Shown: positions 14,081 to 24,033 of the stretch, piece by piece
How the letters are laid out: every line of letters starts with the position of its first letter
How positions within the stretch are numbered: position 1 is the stretch's first letter
Assembly (NCBI GenBank): GCA_030685235.1
Contig: MU839191.1
Span: 1 to 64,000, forward strand
Direction of reading: 5' to 3'
Length of the DNA: 64,000 nt
Source: Copromyces sp. CBS 386.78
Lineage: Eukaryota; Ascomycota; Sordariomycetes; Sordariales; Sordariaceae
Notes under the pieces: generated by a model
The model's database searches: none
Told to the model about the DNA's origin: nothing
Seen by the model: the letters and a program-made list of their open reading frames with translations, nothing else
Program-made: the position numbers and the translations under genes

Positions 14081-14090
14081 TTTTTTTGTT

Positions 14091-15571
14091 ATTCTATAGC
14101 TGACGGTTAAAAAACGCAAAACCCGCTCAGACCTATTGCCGTAGAAAGTGGTAGGTGGGGTCGCGAGTGGGGTTTCGGAGGCCCAGCTGAGTTTGACTGA
14201 GACTAATGAAACGTAGGATTTTCGAAGAAATACGTTAATTTAATTGGTTAGATGGTTGTTGTAGAGCTTTGAATTTTTAAGATTTGGTTTTAGTATATTT
14301 CCGAGCCGGAAATTTTCTAGGTGTTATCGAATAGGACTTGGAAATTTTGACTTGGAAGATTTCCAAGTCCCAAAAACGGGGCGCCGAACACGCCCTTAGG
14401 GCCACATTGGAACCAGTTAGCTACTGAACCAGTTCTGGCCATTGTTACCCACTTGATAGAGACGCTAAGCCTATATGGGCATAGTGGTTTCCGAACTCCC
14501 GCCCTGATCGTCGGATGAAAGGTCGTGCTTGGTGCCCTTGTGCCTCGGTGCCCGATATACCCCATCTTATCGACGAGATCACATATCAAATGCATCGTAG
14601 CTGAGCGAATCGCGTTATTAATAACCCTGATTCGTTCACGATGCACACTCGGCAATGGTGAATATGTTCTTCTCGTTGAATCTGCACCGTTTTGTCACCG
14701 GTGCAGGCATGTCATGAACCTACCGCCGCTTCACCATGGGCAAAGTTTGTTTGTGTGGCACAGCAACGAAACGGTCCTCGAAACATAGCTTCACTGCGGT
14801 CATCAGGTACGGACTGCAGAAACACTTGAACCCACAAATCCAAACGAAGAGTGACTGGACAGAAAACCTATTTGTGGTGTTGATGACTGAGGCCCCTCCG
14901 TCTAATAGAATCCCCAGCTTCTGCGCCGCCGGCTATTCAGATCATGTTAATGCTCCGAGATCCAATTTGAACGTAAATGTTTCAAGTTGATGCGCTTCAA
15001 AATAGGCTTTGTTTGTGATGCTCAGCACATATTAGCAGCAGAATATTTTAGTTGTAAGAACAGAAAAGCTAAAATGACAAAAGGCGGGAACTGAAGCTTC
15101 AACTCCAAAGAATCAAGTCTGGAGCTTCCAGGTCGCTGTGGGGCGGCCGCCGTCTTAACCAGGTCAGGCTTAGCGTTGGCTCTTGGCCAGAAATTACGGT
15201 TGCCGTACTTGATATTCCACCACATCACGCACATGCTGTGATGAGCGGGTGTGACACCCATTCTGAAATCTTGCTGCCTGGAAGTGCTGTTGAGGACTTG
15301 GTATTGGGCAGAATGGGACAAAAAATGCCCTGTCACCATCACGATGGGGTTATTGAACGTTGAAGTGCTTTGATAACAGACCAGTACGCCAAAATCCTCA
15401 TTTGTTTTATCCAAGTTTATCATCATAAGTCTCAAGTCTGCATACAAATACACAGCGAAGAGAGCGAAGGGGTATAAAAAAATCCGAAAACGAGCCCATC
15501 ATCGCCTGCATGTCTGCCATCCAATATCCACCCACATTGCGAAACCTATTCAAACTCATCCCCGTTTGTCA
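14091..15571. other. Intergenic, no supported gene
   Basis: Composition is normal from about 14.09 kb, so RIP stops sharply here. Several overlapping frames of 80-140 codons exist on both strands (for example minus 14317-14655 and 15022-15453), but none looks like a known family, none is clearly favoured, and they overlap one another. A perfect 9-bp inverted repeat (GACTTGGAA, GAT, TTCCAAGTC) lies at 14349-14369, with another GGACTTGG just upstream. The right part probably includes the 3' UTR and terminator of the adjacent minus-strand gene. Confidence 0.5.
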
Positions 15572-16846
15572 TCAACGTGTATATGTGTTTTTATACAGCT
15601 GTTGAGCTTGTGGACCCTGATAATACTGGTTGCCAGGAACTTTCAATGGCTCCACGGGGCCGTAATCCGCTGGGTTATACGGAGCGTAGTGAGACGGATG
15701 CGGGATACGCGGGTCCAGCTTCTTCAAAGCCTCCTCCCTGTGTTCCTCGGACGTTTCCTGGTGGGTTTGTAGTCCGAAGTTCTTATCCAGACCTGGAGAC
15801 GGGAAACCGCTGTGTGACGATGGGTTCGGGCTTGCTTGTGGTCTGTCGGACGTGTACGACTGGCTGGAATTTCGGTTGGAAGATGGCTGAGAATGAGGCT
15901 GAAGGTTTGATGGCGCGTGGTAGAAGTCGCCAGGCATCTCGATCGGACCGTTCGAGGCCGGTTCAAAACTGCTGGCAGGCAGCTCCTGTGGTCCATTTGG
16001 CGTTCCGTAGCCGAAAGCAGGGGTTGCCTTGCCATGGCTGTTAGGGCGGCTGTAGGATTCCGAGGTATTTGGCCGGTGTTGGCTTGGAGTAGCAGACAAC
16101 GGTCGCGGGATCTGGTAGGGAATGCCGGGAGACATACGTAGTGGAGAGTGAGGTGGTGTACCAGAGACCGACGAACTGGCAAACGTGGGCGAAAACTGAG
16201 GACCTGGAGACTGCACGGTCGGTCGTCGGACCGTATTCCTCTTGTCGGCCGGGTTGAACGTCTTCAGCTTCCCGTCTTCGATCATGGCCTGAAGCACGCC
16301 GGCATCCAGTAACTCGGCCTTCTTGATGATGCGTCTCACCATTTCCCCACCCGCCTTCTTCATCTGCGACTTGACGAAGCCGATAACAGTGCGACTGCAC
16401 TTGATCTCGATATCCTCACGCAGATACAGCCCCTCCGAGGGCGCCCCAAGAGCCGACAATCCCATCTCCAGCTGCTCGGGAGGCTCGTAGTTTGGTTGAT
16501 TACCGGCGATGCGATAGGTGTTGCGTAGGTCAACGTTCATGGGGGCATAGATATGAGTCTGAAGACCCCATGGCATGTCGTGAAAGCAGCCGTTGAACTT
16601 GATGATCGAAGCCCCCATCCTCCCGATTCCAGGCACAAAGGTGACTCGTTCGGTAATCTCGTACCATGTCGCATAATATTCGTCCGTCTTTGCATTCTGA
16701 GGGGCCGCAATGGGCTTGTGGTCGAGAACAAGCGGGTTGAGATTGATGACCTCGGAATGAGAATGAAGAATGTCGATGGCCAACTGCCGAGGGATGAAGC
16801 CCGGGATAGGAGTGATGACAGTGAAGGCTTCCTTCTTGCGCAACAT
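15572..16846 (-). CDS. DUF7053-type protein with long disordered tail
   Basis: An intronless 424-residue protein of unknown function. The first ~175 residues are a compact conserved-looking domain (opening MLRKKEAFTVITPIPGFIP, with later WYEITERV and GWxLRED-like segments) resembling the fungal DUF7053 family, recalled from memory. The remainder is rich in proline, serine, asparagine and histidine (repeated PSS, SxP and RPN words) and is probably disordered. An in-frame ATG 12 codons upstream (at 16882) exists, but I prefer the one at 16846 because family members begin close to the KKEAFTV segment. No signal peptide or membrane segment is seen. It is divergent from the GPN1 gene, sharing a ~1.3-kb upstream region. 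Role and location are unknown; the domain assignment needs a profile search. Confidence 0.75.
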   Translation of the reverse strand: MLRKKEAFTVITPIPGFIPRQLAIDILHSHSEVINLNPLVLDHKPIAAPQNAKTDEYYATWYEITERVTFVPGIGRMGASIIKFNGCFHDMPWGLQTHIYAPMNVDLRNTYRIAGNQPNYEPPEQLEMGLSALGAPSEGLYLREDIEIKCSRTVIGFVKSQMKKAGGEMVRRIIKKAELLDAGVLQAMIEDGKLKTFNPADKRNTVRRPTVQSPGPQFSPTFASSSVSGTPPHSPLRMSPGIPYQIPRPLSATPSQHRPNTSESYSRPNSHGKATPAFGYGTPNGPQELPASSFEPASNGPIEMPGDFYHAPSNLQPHSQPSSNRNSSQSYTSDRPQASPNPSSHSGFPSPGLDKNFGLQTHQETSEEHREEALKKLDPRIPHPSHYAPYNPADYGPVEPLKVPGNQYYQGPQAQQLYKNTYTR

Positions 16847-18149
16847 GGTGGGCAATGGGCGCCGTAAGCAGTTGTGTGACACCGATAGATGAAGGTGTTT
16901 ATACCCCTATAGAGGTGTAGGGAGAGTGTAGTAGGTAGCTGATGTCGAAGCCTGGATTTGACGAGTCGGTGGAATTTGGCTGAAACTCAAGTGATGAATC
17001 TTGTCCTGGTGTAAGACGAGAAATGAAGCAAGAGAGAGAGTGGGATGGAGATAACCCAACGGATCTTACGGGGTCAGCTTGGGGTAAAATGGGATAGAAC
17101 GTGGAGGGTGGATGTTGGCAGGGCTGAGTACCAGGAGCGGCACCTCGTAGATGGCCGCTTGGTCCCCGGCCACACTGCCTCTCGTAGTACCGAACAGACG
17201 GATCTTGCCCTTTACGTTTGTGGCTTACATACCTATTTCACCAACCCAACTCTATCACCCACCGTTTTTGAAGAGCTTGACGCGATAAGAGGCCACCGGG
17301 GCTGCGCCCACTTCCCACCGCGGGACCACATCCATCCGCTCAACATGGCTAGCGGTCATTGGTATTGGTGGTTTGCCCCGCCAGCATCCTGACCGTTTCT
17401 TGGGGATGACGTGAGACGCATTTTCCCTCATTCGGTGCCTATGCTGGTTCAACATTTCCCAATTGCCACTTGGACAGTTCCTCGGACCGTTTCAAAAGCA
17501 TTCCATATCCGTCATCGTTGCTGGGCGTGAAAGGACTAGTTGAAAAGGTCGATTGACAACTGCGGTTCAGGGCTTATGGTGCTCGTAGATTAACAGCGGC
17601 TCGGCTGAAGGCAAGAACCTGTCAAACATGCTGTATGGGCTGTTAATATACGCATGACCACAAGTCCAGGTCGGCAGCTGTTGAGTTGATGTTGGTAAGG
17701 ATGATATTGGGGGTTCGGTCGAATATGGATTGGATGTCGAGAAACATGAAGACGGGATGGAAGACGTGTGGGAAGATGGAAGGGGAAAAGAGACTCGACT
17801 CGGCTTCGAGGTTTCCAAGTCAACGTTTGGGGAAACAAAAAGTGCCAAGACCTTCCCGCCCCACCCATGTCGTTGAGGAAACCTTTCCGTCCGCTACCTA
17901 TCGATGGACTTTTTTTTTTGCGGCGTTGCCCCTCTACGCCCCCCCGGACATTGACCCCGTCGCTACCACCTGCGGCCATCTTTAGCGACCCCGCCGTTTA
18001 CGACATCCGTCAAACTTTCTTCCCGACACCAAGGTAGTACAACACCATCTCCGGCGCAAAATCAAATCTGCAACAGGCTTCCATTTTGCCCGGCCGACAG
18101 CACAGGAATCAACAAACAATCTCCCACACCAAGACATTGTTGGCACACA
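16847..18149. promoter_or_regulatory. Shared upstream region of two divergent genes
   Basis: About 1.3 kb between the DUF7053-type gene (minus) and GPN1 (plus). It contains no frame with recognisable protein content; short frames occur on both strands. A T-rich run of ten T's at about 17910-17920 and pyrimidine-rich stretches near 17930-18060 resemble a fungal core promoter and 5' leader for GPN1. I could not pick out specific factor sites with confidence. Confidence 0.5.
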
Positions 18150-19423
18150 ATGGCTTCGTCTTCGGCATCAGCATCGTCTGCCGCTAAGGCTGACCAGCCT
18201 GTTGCCATCGTTTGCGTTGGCATGGCTGGTAAGTTGTCATGCTTCGAGCTTCACCAACCGCTAGCCCAGTCACTCATCTAACCATGTGTCTTTCAGGATC
18301 CGGCAAGACGACCTTCATGCAGCAAATCAACGCCCATCTCCACGGAAAGAAGGAGCCGCCTTATGTCATCAACCTCGACCCAGCCGTCACCCACTCGCCC
18401 TTCGAGAGCAACATCGACATCCGCGACTCGGTCAACTACAAGGAAGTGATGAAACAGTACAACCTTGGCCCCAACGGTGGGATCCTCACATCGCTGAACC
18501 TCTTCGCCACAAAAGTCGACCAGGTCCTCGGCCTGCTCGAGAAGCGCACGACGCCCAAGCCCGACGACCCTGCGCATACGCCCATCAAGCACATCCTCGT
18601 CGACACGCCCGGTCAGATCGAGGTGTTTGTCTGGTCCGCGTCGGGCCAGATCCTCCTCGAGTCGCTCGCCTCATCCTTCCCCACCGTTATCGCCTACATC
18701 ATCGACACGCCGCGGACGGCCTCGACGTCGACCTTCATGAGCAACATGCTTTACGCCTGCAGTATTCTTTACAAGACCAAGCTGCCCATGATTCTGGTTT
18801 TCAACAAGTCCGATGTCAAGGATCCGGCTTTCGCCAAGGAGTGGATGACCGACTACGACGCTTTTCAGGCTGCGCTGCAGGAGGACGAGACCAACAACGC
18901 GTTTGGTGGAGCGGAGGGAAGCGGCGATGGCATGGGATCGGGCAGCGGGTACATGGGCTCGCTGTTGAACAGCATGAGTCTGATGCTGGAGGAGTTTTAC
19001 GCACACCTTAGTGTTGTCGGCGTCAGTTCGCTGTACGGAACGGGTATTGACGAGTTCTTTGCCGCTGTGCAGGACAAGGCCGAGGAGTTCAAGCGCGACT
19101 ACCAGCCTGAGCTCGAGAGAAGGCGCGAGGAGAGGGAAGAGAACAAGAAGAAGGCCCGGGAGAGGGAACTCAACAAGATGATGAAGGGAATGTCGATGGG
19201 CGATGCGGCAGGCGATGTCACAGTTGGCGATGTCAATGATGGAGAGGCCCCCGAGCCGTTGAGCACGGATGAGGAGAGTGATGAGGAAGCTGGCGACGAC
19301 CCGAACGACGAGTATGACCGCGAGGGATTGCAAGCGAGGTACGCCGCTGCCATGCAGGGTGAGGATGACTCGGTTTTGGCCGAGGCAAGTTTTGCAAAGT
19401 ACCTCCACACCCAGCAGAGGTGA
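18150..19423 (+). CDS. NPA3: GPN-loop GTPase 1 (Npa3-type)
   Basis: A 401-residue protein encoded by two exons, 18150-18228 and 18297-19423; the 68-nt intron (GTAAGT..CAG with a TCTAAC branch site) splits the Walker A motif. After splicing the motif reads GMAGSGKTT (residues 24-32). Other GTPase parts are visible: the family-defining Gly-Pro-Asn loop at 84-86, the DTPG of G3 at 129-132, and NKSD (G4) at 196-199. The C-terminal third has a charged coiled-coil-like [19 protein letters not shown] segment and an acidic tail, as in eukaryotic GPN1. In yeast, Npa3 is essential and promotes assembly and nuclear import of RNA polymerase II. It is convergent with RPB12. The identification is firm. Confidence 0.96.
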
Positions 19424-19975
19424 TGAGATTGGTGTCATTGGCAAGGCAAGGATTTACGGAGCATGGAATAGTGACGAAGAGAGATACAGAGGGAGGGGGG
19501 ATCAGCATACAACCGGCGTTTTAGAGCGATACCATACCAACATTTTAGATGGCAAAAACTTGATCGATAATGAGAAAGCGATACAGAACTGATCTGTTTA
19601 ATGATGTTGTCGTTGATGAAAGCAATGCTTTCTTTGTATGAATCCCCACAAGTCTACCGATATTTCCCATAACGCCGCCATCATGATATTGTGATGAATA
19701 TGATATCTTCCCCCTTCTGATCACAACGAGCCATCGGTTAAAGCTGGACCGTGCCAAACTGTCGGCCATGGTGTGAAATTACACCGAGGTATCAACAGTC
19801 CGAACCTCCTTGGCCACCGCTTCCCTCAACAGAATGTTCCCGTCGCCTCAAGCCTAGCCCGGCCTGTTACTTAGCATTAGGATCTCCCAGCCGGTCTGGC
19901 AAGACGGGAACTTCAGGCCGGTATCGAGAGATCGACCCCTCCTCTTCTTTTGCCCCAAGCCTGAAGGAAAAGCAT
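19424..19975. other. 3' intergenic region between convergent genes
   Basis: About 550 bases between the ends of GPN1 and RPB12. It should hold both 3' UTRs and polyadenylation sites. AT-rich stretches (about 19540-19630) could serve as GPN1 poly(A) signals. No gene or structured RNA is recognised. Confidence 0.5.
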
Positions 19976-20308
19976 TTAACGAGCCTCGAACTGAACCATT
20001 CTGCAAGCACCAAACCGTTAGCACATTGTTCTCCTCCCGCCTTCTCGGATTCTTTTATCCCCTCTGCTCAATTCTTCCATCAAGCTAAACCGGACAAGAA
20101 CGTACCTCTTGGTGCGCTCCTTGTACAGAACACGCGCACCGCACTTCTGGCAACGGATGGGGGCACCCTTCTCGAGCGGCACGCGGACCGCGCAGTCGCC
20201 GCAAGTGTACCACATGACGCTGTTGCCGCCGCTGTTGCTGTCGTTGTTGGAGGCGCCGGTGGTGAAGCCCTGGGAGTTGGGGACTTGGTATTGCTCGCGG
20301 GAAGACAT
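19976..20308 (-). CDS. RPB12: RNA polymerases I/II/III subunit RPABC4 (Rpb12)
   Basis: A 75-residue zinc-ribbon subunit common to all three nuclear RNA polymerases. Exon 1 is 20106-20308 and exon 2 is 19976-20000, separated by a 105-nt intron (GTACGT..CAG). Exon 2 supplies only the last residues, MVQFEAR and part of one arginine codon; this ending matches the family, which supports the splice. Two zinc pairs are visible, CGDC (36-39) and CQKC (53-56), followed by the basic YKERTKR. The first 30 residues are a variable Ser/Asn/Gly-rich lead. Reading through the intron instead would add an unrelated tail. It is divergent from the HIT gene. Identification is firm. Confidence 0.95.
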
Positions 20309-21178
20309 CTTGTTGTGTTTGTGGTTTTGGGTTATTTGTCGTCGGGTTTGTTAGACAGGTGTTTGGGATAAAGAAATGTTCGTTTTGCGACGGCGAGGAT
20401 GGGTTGCGATAGCGACGATATTATGCGATGAATGCGACGACGATGTTGTTCGGTTGATGATGATGATTGATGGTTACCGGTGGAGTGGTTTGCGGGCGCT
20501 ATAGAAAAGCGAGTTCACTGCCTGGTGCTGCTGGACGCGACAACGAATCGACAGAGGGAAAAAAAGGCGGGACGCTGAGGCAGAAAGTTCCAGACCTTGA
20601 CAAAGCGGAAAGAATGACCAAAAGTTCACGATGCAACTTCCATGCCCCTGTCAAACGGTCTCCACTCCTTCTGTGGGTAGCTGTCAACGCGGCAGGCAAT
20701 GGAACTCCCCCAGGAGGCCGAGGTTGTTCCAGGTTGTTTCCAGCGGTGCCCTGCGCTGAATGGGCCGGGTCAGGTCCCGCCGGCAAGCGGAGGTGTGATA
20801 TGCACAGGTGGGAACGGGGCCGGGCATGGACATTGTCTTTCAGATTGTATCCCCGGGCCTTTCGTCTTCACAGCTCACAATCATCAGTTGAAGTCATACC
20901 TACATAAAAGACTCACTAGCGAGCGTTCTGTTTCTGATCTTGTCACGGACAAAAAGGCGTTTCCTTTTGACTTTCTGTTGCATTTGGTTCCGGCGCACAG
21001 CATTCAGCAAACCATCGTTATCGGCATCACGGCGTCACCTACATAGAGTTCACTCCTGGCATCACCTGTTGAGTCCTCTCTTGAGTCTCTCTTTACTTCA
21101 ATATTCAACCATCAGTTCTATAACACATACGAATACTCCAACACATCACACCGCTCTTCACCAAACACCTCAGCAACC
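20309..21178. promoter_or_regulatory. Shared upstream region of RPB12 and the HIT gene
   Basis: An 870-base divergent intergenic region. Near RPB12 it is rich in GATG/CGACGA words; the last 150 bases before the HIT start are pyrimidine- and CA-rich, typical of a fungal 5' leader. Frames on both strands here have no recognisable protein features. Confidence 0.45.
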
Positions 21179-21853
21179 ATGGCTTCCACAAACGACAAGA
21201 AACCCCCAGCAACACCAGCTCCAGCCTCCATCGTCCCCGACGTCAACACCTTTGACCCTGGCCTTCCCGCCTCCAAGACCAGCGCCAGCAACGACTCCGA
21301 CACCCAACTGAATTGTCCCTTCTGCCACATCTCCTCCACCTTCCCCCCTTACTTCCCCCTCTCCCCACCATCACCCTTCCCCCCCTCAACCTCGACCTCC
21401 CCCCACCCGCGAACCTTCCTCCTCCTCTCCACCCCGCTCCTCGTCGCCTTCCTGGACATCATGCCCCTCTCCCCAGGCCACTTGCTCCTCTGCCCGCGCC
21501 GCCACGCCGCCAAACTAACCGACGTTTTCTCCGACGAAGCCGCCGAGTTGGGTAAATACCTACGAATTCTATCAGAAGCCGTGACAAGGGCGACGGGCAT
21601 CAAGGACTGGAATGTGGTCCAAAACAACGGGGCGGCGGCGGCGCAGGTGGTGGAACATATGCATTTTCATGTGATTCCGAGGCCGGGGCTGAGGGAGGCG
21701 GAGAGGTTCACTAGCACCATGTTTGGGAGGGGGAGGAGGGAGGATTTGGATGAGGAGGAAGGGGAGGAGTTGGCTGGGAGGATTAGGAGGTGCGTGAGGG
21801 AGGTTGTGAGGGAGGAGGAGGAGAGGGAAAGGGGGCGGAAGGCCAAGCTCTAG
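21179..21853 (+). CDS. HIT-family nucleotide hydrolase/transferase
   Basis: An intronless 224-residue member of the histidine-triad superfamily. The active-site motif is seen as HMHFHVI (residues 160-166), with CPFC (46-49) in the place of the usual N-terminal cysteine pair. LSPGHLLLCPRRH (97-109) matches the conserved proline-glycine-histidine strand of the fold. Family members bind nucleotides and cleave adenylyl-linked phosphoramidates or dinucleoside polyphosphates. It is longer than a typical ~140-residue HIT protein: there is a low-complexity Pro/Thr/Ala lead, a Pro/Ser-rich insert (about 54-78) and a highly charged Glu/Arg C-terminus. Codon use drifts from C-rich at the 5' end to G-rich at the 3' end. 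The start has good context (ACCATGG). Family is firm, substrate unknown. Confidence 0.9.
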   Translation: MASTNDKKPPATPAPASIVPDVNTFDPGLPASKTSASNDSDTQLNCPFCHISSTFPPYFPLSPPSPFPPSTSTSPHPRTFLLLSTPLLVAFLDIMPLSPGHLLLCPRRHAAKLTDVFSDEAAELGKYLRILSEAVTRATGIKDWNVVQNNGAAAAQVVEHMHFHVIPRPGLREAERFTSTMFGRGRREDLDEEEGEELAGRIRRCVREVVREEEERERGRKAKL

Positions 21854-22196
21854 TGGTGGCTTTCGCTTGCTTCTGGGGTTAAGTTTGGCTGGTTTATGGG
21901 TGGGCGATGAGTGGGTGCTATGGTCTTGCTTGGGTTGAAGGTTCAGGTTGGACTTTCAAAAGTTTGCGGTATCGACTAGACTTGAGGAGCGAACTACTGG
22001 TTGGTCGGGATGGATGCCACAGATGTTTGGTCACAAAGCATAGCCAGCCACGGAAAAAGCGTGTATGGTGTATGGGTGTCATCTCACATCTCATTGCTCT
22101 TGAGCATTTTCTGGAAAAGGGTCATTATTCATTATTTTTTTACCTAACTACGGGTGCCTCCCGCCGACATCTTTTCAGTTGAAAGGTGTACGACAT
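21854..22196. other. 3' intergenic region between convergent genes
   Basis: About 340 bases between the ends of the HIT gene and the aldo-keto reductase gene. It carries a T-rich stretch near 22130-22145. No gene seen; presumably both 3' UTRs. Confidence 0.45.
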
Positions 22197-23245
22197 TTAG
22201 TCGCTGTCACCAGCGCCGAAGAAGATCTTGACGGGCAACCAGCTGTCGCCGCAGACCTTGAAGCTGTTCTCCTTATGAACCTCATCAATCTGAGCAATCT
22301 CCTCATCAGTCAGGCTCCAGCCATCAAGGTCGAAGTTGGCCTTGATACGCTCCTCAGTGACACTCTTGGGGAGCACACTCCAGCCCTTCTGGACACCCCA
22401 TTGGAGGAGGACCTGCTGGACAGTCTTGCCCTTGGACTCGGCGACCTTGGCGAGGCTGTCAAGCTTGTAGAGCGGCGAGTCGCTGCTGCCGAGAGGGGAG
22501 TAGCCGGTGCAGTGGATGCCCTTGGACTCGCAGAACTTAACGAGGTTGGGGGACGGGTTGCCGGGGTGGAGTTCGATCTGGTTGACGGCGGGGACGATCT
22601 GTAATTCGATGTGTCAGTAACCTCATCAGTGCATCACGGTACACCAGGGGAGGAGCATAATCTTGCTTACCTTGGTGCTCTCGGCGCTCAAGAGCTTCTC
22701 GAGGTTCTTGACGCCAAAGTTGCTGACACCAATGTTCTTCACCTTGCCGGTGTCAACCAGCTTCTGCATCTCGCGCCAGGTATCGACAAAGTCCCAGTCG
22801 TTGTACACCTGCTTGGGGTTCTGCTTGTCAAGACTGGCAGGCCAGTGCATGAGGTAAAGGTCGACATAAGGGGTATCGAGGTTCTTGAGCGAGGTGTCGA
22901 TGGCCTCGGCCACGTGCTTATGCCAGTCGTTGTCCAGCTTGGTGGTGAGCCAGATCTTCTCCCGGGGAACGCCGGAGGCCTTGATGCCTTGTCCGACCTC
23001 CTTCTCGTTGCCGTAGGCATACGCGGTGTCGATGTGAGTGTAGCCGGCACGGAGGGCAGCCTCTACGGCCTTCTCGACCTGACCGGGCTTGGACTGCCAG
23101 GTGCCGAGGCCGACAGCGGGGATCTCGGCTCCGGTGTTGAGCTTGTAAGTCTTGCTACTGTAGCCAGTTGTGAGCTTGGGTGAGCTTCATGGGATTTGCT
23201 CCTGACACTACGTCACCAAGAGACGGGCACTTACGTAGTAGCCAT
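22197..23245 (-). CDS. Aldo-keto reductase (glycerol dehydrogenase/Gcy1-like)
   Basis: A 299-residue NAD(P)H-dependent oxidoreductase in three exons: 23235-23245, 22671-23157 and 22197-22598, with introns of 77 and 72 nt. The first coding exon is only 11 nt (MATT begins across the junction). The aldo-keto reductase tetrad is all present: Asp47 and Tyr52 (HIDTAYAYGNE), Lys77 (TTKLDND) and His108 (YLMHWP). Also seen are GLGTW at 20-24, the IGVSNFG segment, NQIELHP and the cofactor-binding LPKSV. The length is usual for the family. Fungal relatives reduce glyceraldehyde, dihydroxyacetone or other small carbonyls, or oxidise glycerol; the exact substrate cannot be read from the sequence. Likely cytosolic, as no targeting signal is seen. 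Confidence 0.94.
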
Positions 23246-24033
23246 GATGATGGATTTACTGAAGAAGTTTCTGGCGGAATTTGTGATGTTCGGTATCTTG
23301 GGAATTGCGCGTGAGACAGGCAACATGAAAACACAATAGAAAGTTTGGATGATTGAGATTTTCAGATGACTTTTGAGGGGAAGTTGAACATTGTTTATAA
23401 AGCTAAGAACCCCTCTTTTCGCAAACCCCCACTTTCTCCTGCCCACGAACGGTGGAGAGCCGATTTCTATCCGTTCCAATGCATTCTTCTCCATCGACCA
23501 ATTGTTTTCTGGTGCCTTACGAACGGAGTGGCTCTAACGACTTTGGGCTCTCTATCCCACGCGGCGCTTCTAATGACGTTGATGGTGGCACCGCAAGGTA
23601 CCATAGCCCCGCACCTCCGGGGATAACAAAGAAAGAGCAAGCTTCCTGCAGCTTCCAAGAAGGTTGGAACGCGAACTGGGGGCCAAACTCCAAAAGGGAA
23701 GGGGACACCGCCTTGTGGAGCGGATGGGGACCAACCGGGGCCGGTCCCGTCATGGCCAAGGCGGGGTTGCCCGGCCCGACGACCGGGGCTCCTCGGAGTC
23801 AAAGGAGGCCGTCATGAGCTGGTGTTTTTGCGCTAATCGACAGTCCACGGATTCAAGGCCCTAAAAGGTACCGAATGGGATTTTGGTGCTTATTCTTCAC
23901 TCATCAAGCCGCTCAACTTCTCTATTAATAATAACACCGCTCTCATACTAATCATTCTGCGATTGCTCTCTCCTTGGCCACAGTCATCATGTAAACGTCC
24001 GTACCGTGTAGAGGCTATGGTCGTCTTATCAAC
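23246..24033. promoter_or_regulatory. Upstream region of the aldo-keto reductase gene
   Basis: Nearly 800 bases between two minus-strand genes. It should hold the aldo-keto reductase promoter (right of 23245) and the 3' UTR of the ChAPs gene (left of 24034). Frames of 80-120 codons on both strands at 23.45-23.82 kb are mutual shadows with no family features. I see no specific site I would defend. Confidence 0.45.

Larger units (their letters stand above)
121..14090. repeat. RIP-degraded AT-rich block, element identity unknown
   Basis: About 14 kb of sequence made mostly of A and T. Many 60-base lines contain no CA or TG at all while TA is very abundant, which is the expected outcome of RIP (C-to-T mutation of repeated DNA, preferring CpA). 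No intact gene is present; the few open frames of 60-80 codons are what such sequence gives by chance. Two longer decayed frames, tandem repeats, a duplicated segment and short inverted repeats are listed separately. I looked for retrotransposon polymerase or integrase motifs of the kind seen in the right-hand block and did not recognise any here, so the original elements stay unnamed. Confidence 0.8.

Noticed and set aside
14317..15453. Frames of 80-143 codons left of the DUF7053-type gene
   Set aside because: They overlap one another on both strands, show no recognisable domain and no convincing splice structure; more likely UTR and intergenic sequence.
18671..19444. 257-codon minus-strand frame opposite GPN1
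   Set aside because: Lies antisense over a clearly identified gene with a full set of GTPase motifs; codon bias of the real gene keeps the opposite frame open.
23452..23817. 121-codon plus frame and 111-codon minus frame upstream of the aldo-keto reductase
   Set aside because: Mutually overlapping, compositionally odd and without family features; this is where the reductase promoter should be.
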